Of a stretch of DNA of 64,000 nt, positions 63,647 to 64,000 are shown in pieces; within the stretch, counting starts at the first letter, position 1, and each line of letters opens with the position of its first letter. A model generated the notes under the pieces. The model made no database searches, was not told the origin of the DNA, and saw only the letters and a list, made by a program, of their open reading frames with translations. The stretch is from the NCBI GenBank assembly GCA_022794035.1, contig JAAWDX010000007.1, forward strand, positions 1 through 64,000, written 5' to 3'. Both the position numbers and the translations under genes were made by a program. Source of the DNA: Lachnospiraceae bacterium. GTDB taxonomy: Bacteria > Bacillota > Clostridia > Lachnospirales > Bianqueaceae.

Positions 63647-64000
63647 TTAAATCTTTAATAATCGCAGCATTCTTCCCATTGGCATATTTTCCATATCCTT
63701 TTCTGTAATCCCTCCCCAATTTACCATGAGTAGGAAGTAACAAATCACACCAAATAAAACGCTGCCGATCGTAGCGATGGCATTGGATCCTGCAATGGCA
63801 AAAAGCAAAATATAGCTAAAAAAGCAAATCACAGCCATGATACTGCTGCATACCAGCGGCAGCTTAGCCATCCGCAGCAGCCGGATTTTTACGCGGCAGT
63901 GCTGCATGGCCGCCCGCATATTGAGCAGCATCAACAGACCGCTAAAGGCAGCAGAATTAATGGGGAGCGAATAGATATTAAGATCGAAGACCCAGACGCA
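63647..64000 (-). CDS. SpoVB-type polysaccharide flippase, C-terminal part (cut by window edge)
   Basis: The frame remains open to the right edge, so only the last ~117 residues are seen. It begins near a DLNIYSLPIN segment and contains three to four membrane helices, with a hydrophilic end (TEKDMENMPMGRMLRLL). This matches the C-terminus of SpoVB/MATE-like flippases that move lipid-linked glycans across the membrane. The stop lies 53 bases before the BofC-like start, so they are likely co-transcribed. The start codon is outside the window. Confidence 0.75.
   Translation of the reverse strand, partial: CVWVFDLNIYSLPINSAAFSGLLMLLNMRAAMQHCRVKIRLLRMAKLPLVCSSIMAVICFFSYILLFAIAGSNAIATIGSVLFGVICYFLLMVNWGGITEKDMENMPMGRMLRLLKI

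Overview
The window looks like chromosome of a low-to-mid GC, endospore-forming member of the Clostridia, most likely Lachnospiraceae-like. Three things point there. There are sporulation genes (spmA, spmB, a SpoVB-type flippase end, an AbrB-type regulator, a BofC-like protein, SpoIIIE/FtsK). The glycogen operon glgB-glgC-glgD-glgA-glgP has the order I recall from Bacillus. The block rpsO-pnp-tepA-(uppP)-ftsK-(fhs-folD-rimO)-pgsA-cinA-recA is an expanded version of a Bacillus neighbourhood. Genus assignment is inference; no rRNA is present. Almost every gene from about 3 kb to the right edge lies on the minus strand. The exceptions are the abrB-like gene, dinB and the clpE-like gene. I see no insertion sequence, prophage, CRISPR array or rRNA.

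Layout. At 0-3 kb on the plus strand there is an orphan membrane-anchored protein, then a two-gene operon: a PAPS-reductase-like (DUF3440/IbrA-type) protein overlapping a ParB-like (IbrB-type) protein, closed by a strong terminator. At 3-6.7 kb lie a CorC/HlyC-type membrane protein with a small coupled upstream ORF, spmA, an AbrB-type regulator and recA. At 6.7-19.5 kb the minus-strand housekeeping operon covers DNA repair (recA, cinA), phospholipid synthesis (pgsA), ribosome modification (rimO), one-carbon metabolism (folD, fhs), chromosome translocation (ftsK/spoIIIE), undecaprenyl phosphate recycling (uppP), a TepA-like protease, pnp and rpsO. At 19.6-26.2 kb are dinB, a YitT protein, an unusual cytoplasmic ParB-like/BMP fusion and, divergently, a ClpE-type unfoldase. 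At 26.3-31.2 kb is a peptide/nickel-type ABC importer with two ATPases fused in one polypeptide. At 31.3-34.5 kb is a translationally coupled trio of two unfamiliar proteins and a PdaA-like deacetylase lipoprotein. At 34.6-42.9 kb is the complete glycogen operon. At 43-48.3 kb are ligA, pcrA and a second polysaccharide deacetylase. At 48.4-53.1 kb are an AzgA-type purine permease, trxB, an M29 peptidase with a long N-terminal extension and a tRNA-Gln. At 53.3-64 kb are ftsH, a membrane protein, a polyphosphate kinase/Ppx-GppA pair, tadA, spmB with a cell-wall amidase, a sialidase-like protein, a BofC-like protein and the 3' end of a spoVB-type gene cut by the window edge.

Many starts are revised downstream to codons with a good Shine-Dalgarno sequence. 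Housekeeping promoters with 16-18 bp spacers can be read upstream of many units. The most interesting observations are the ParB-like/BMP fusion sharing a face-to-face promoter with clpE, the IbrA/IbrB-type pair, the 31-34 kb unknown trio, and three RNA-level control candidates: the rpsO leader, the hairpin that buries the BofC-like start codon, and a terminator between pnp and tepA that leaves almost no room for a tepA promoter. Nothing here proves a wholly new system. The fusion protein and the unknown trio are the best candidates for undescribed biology.
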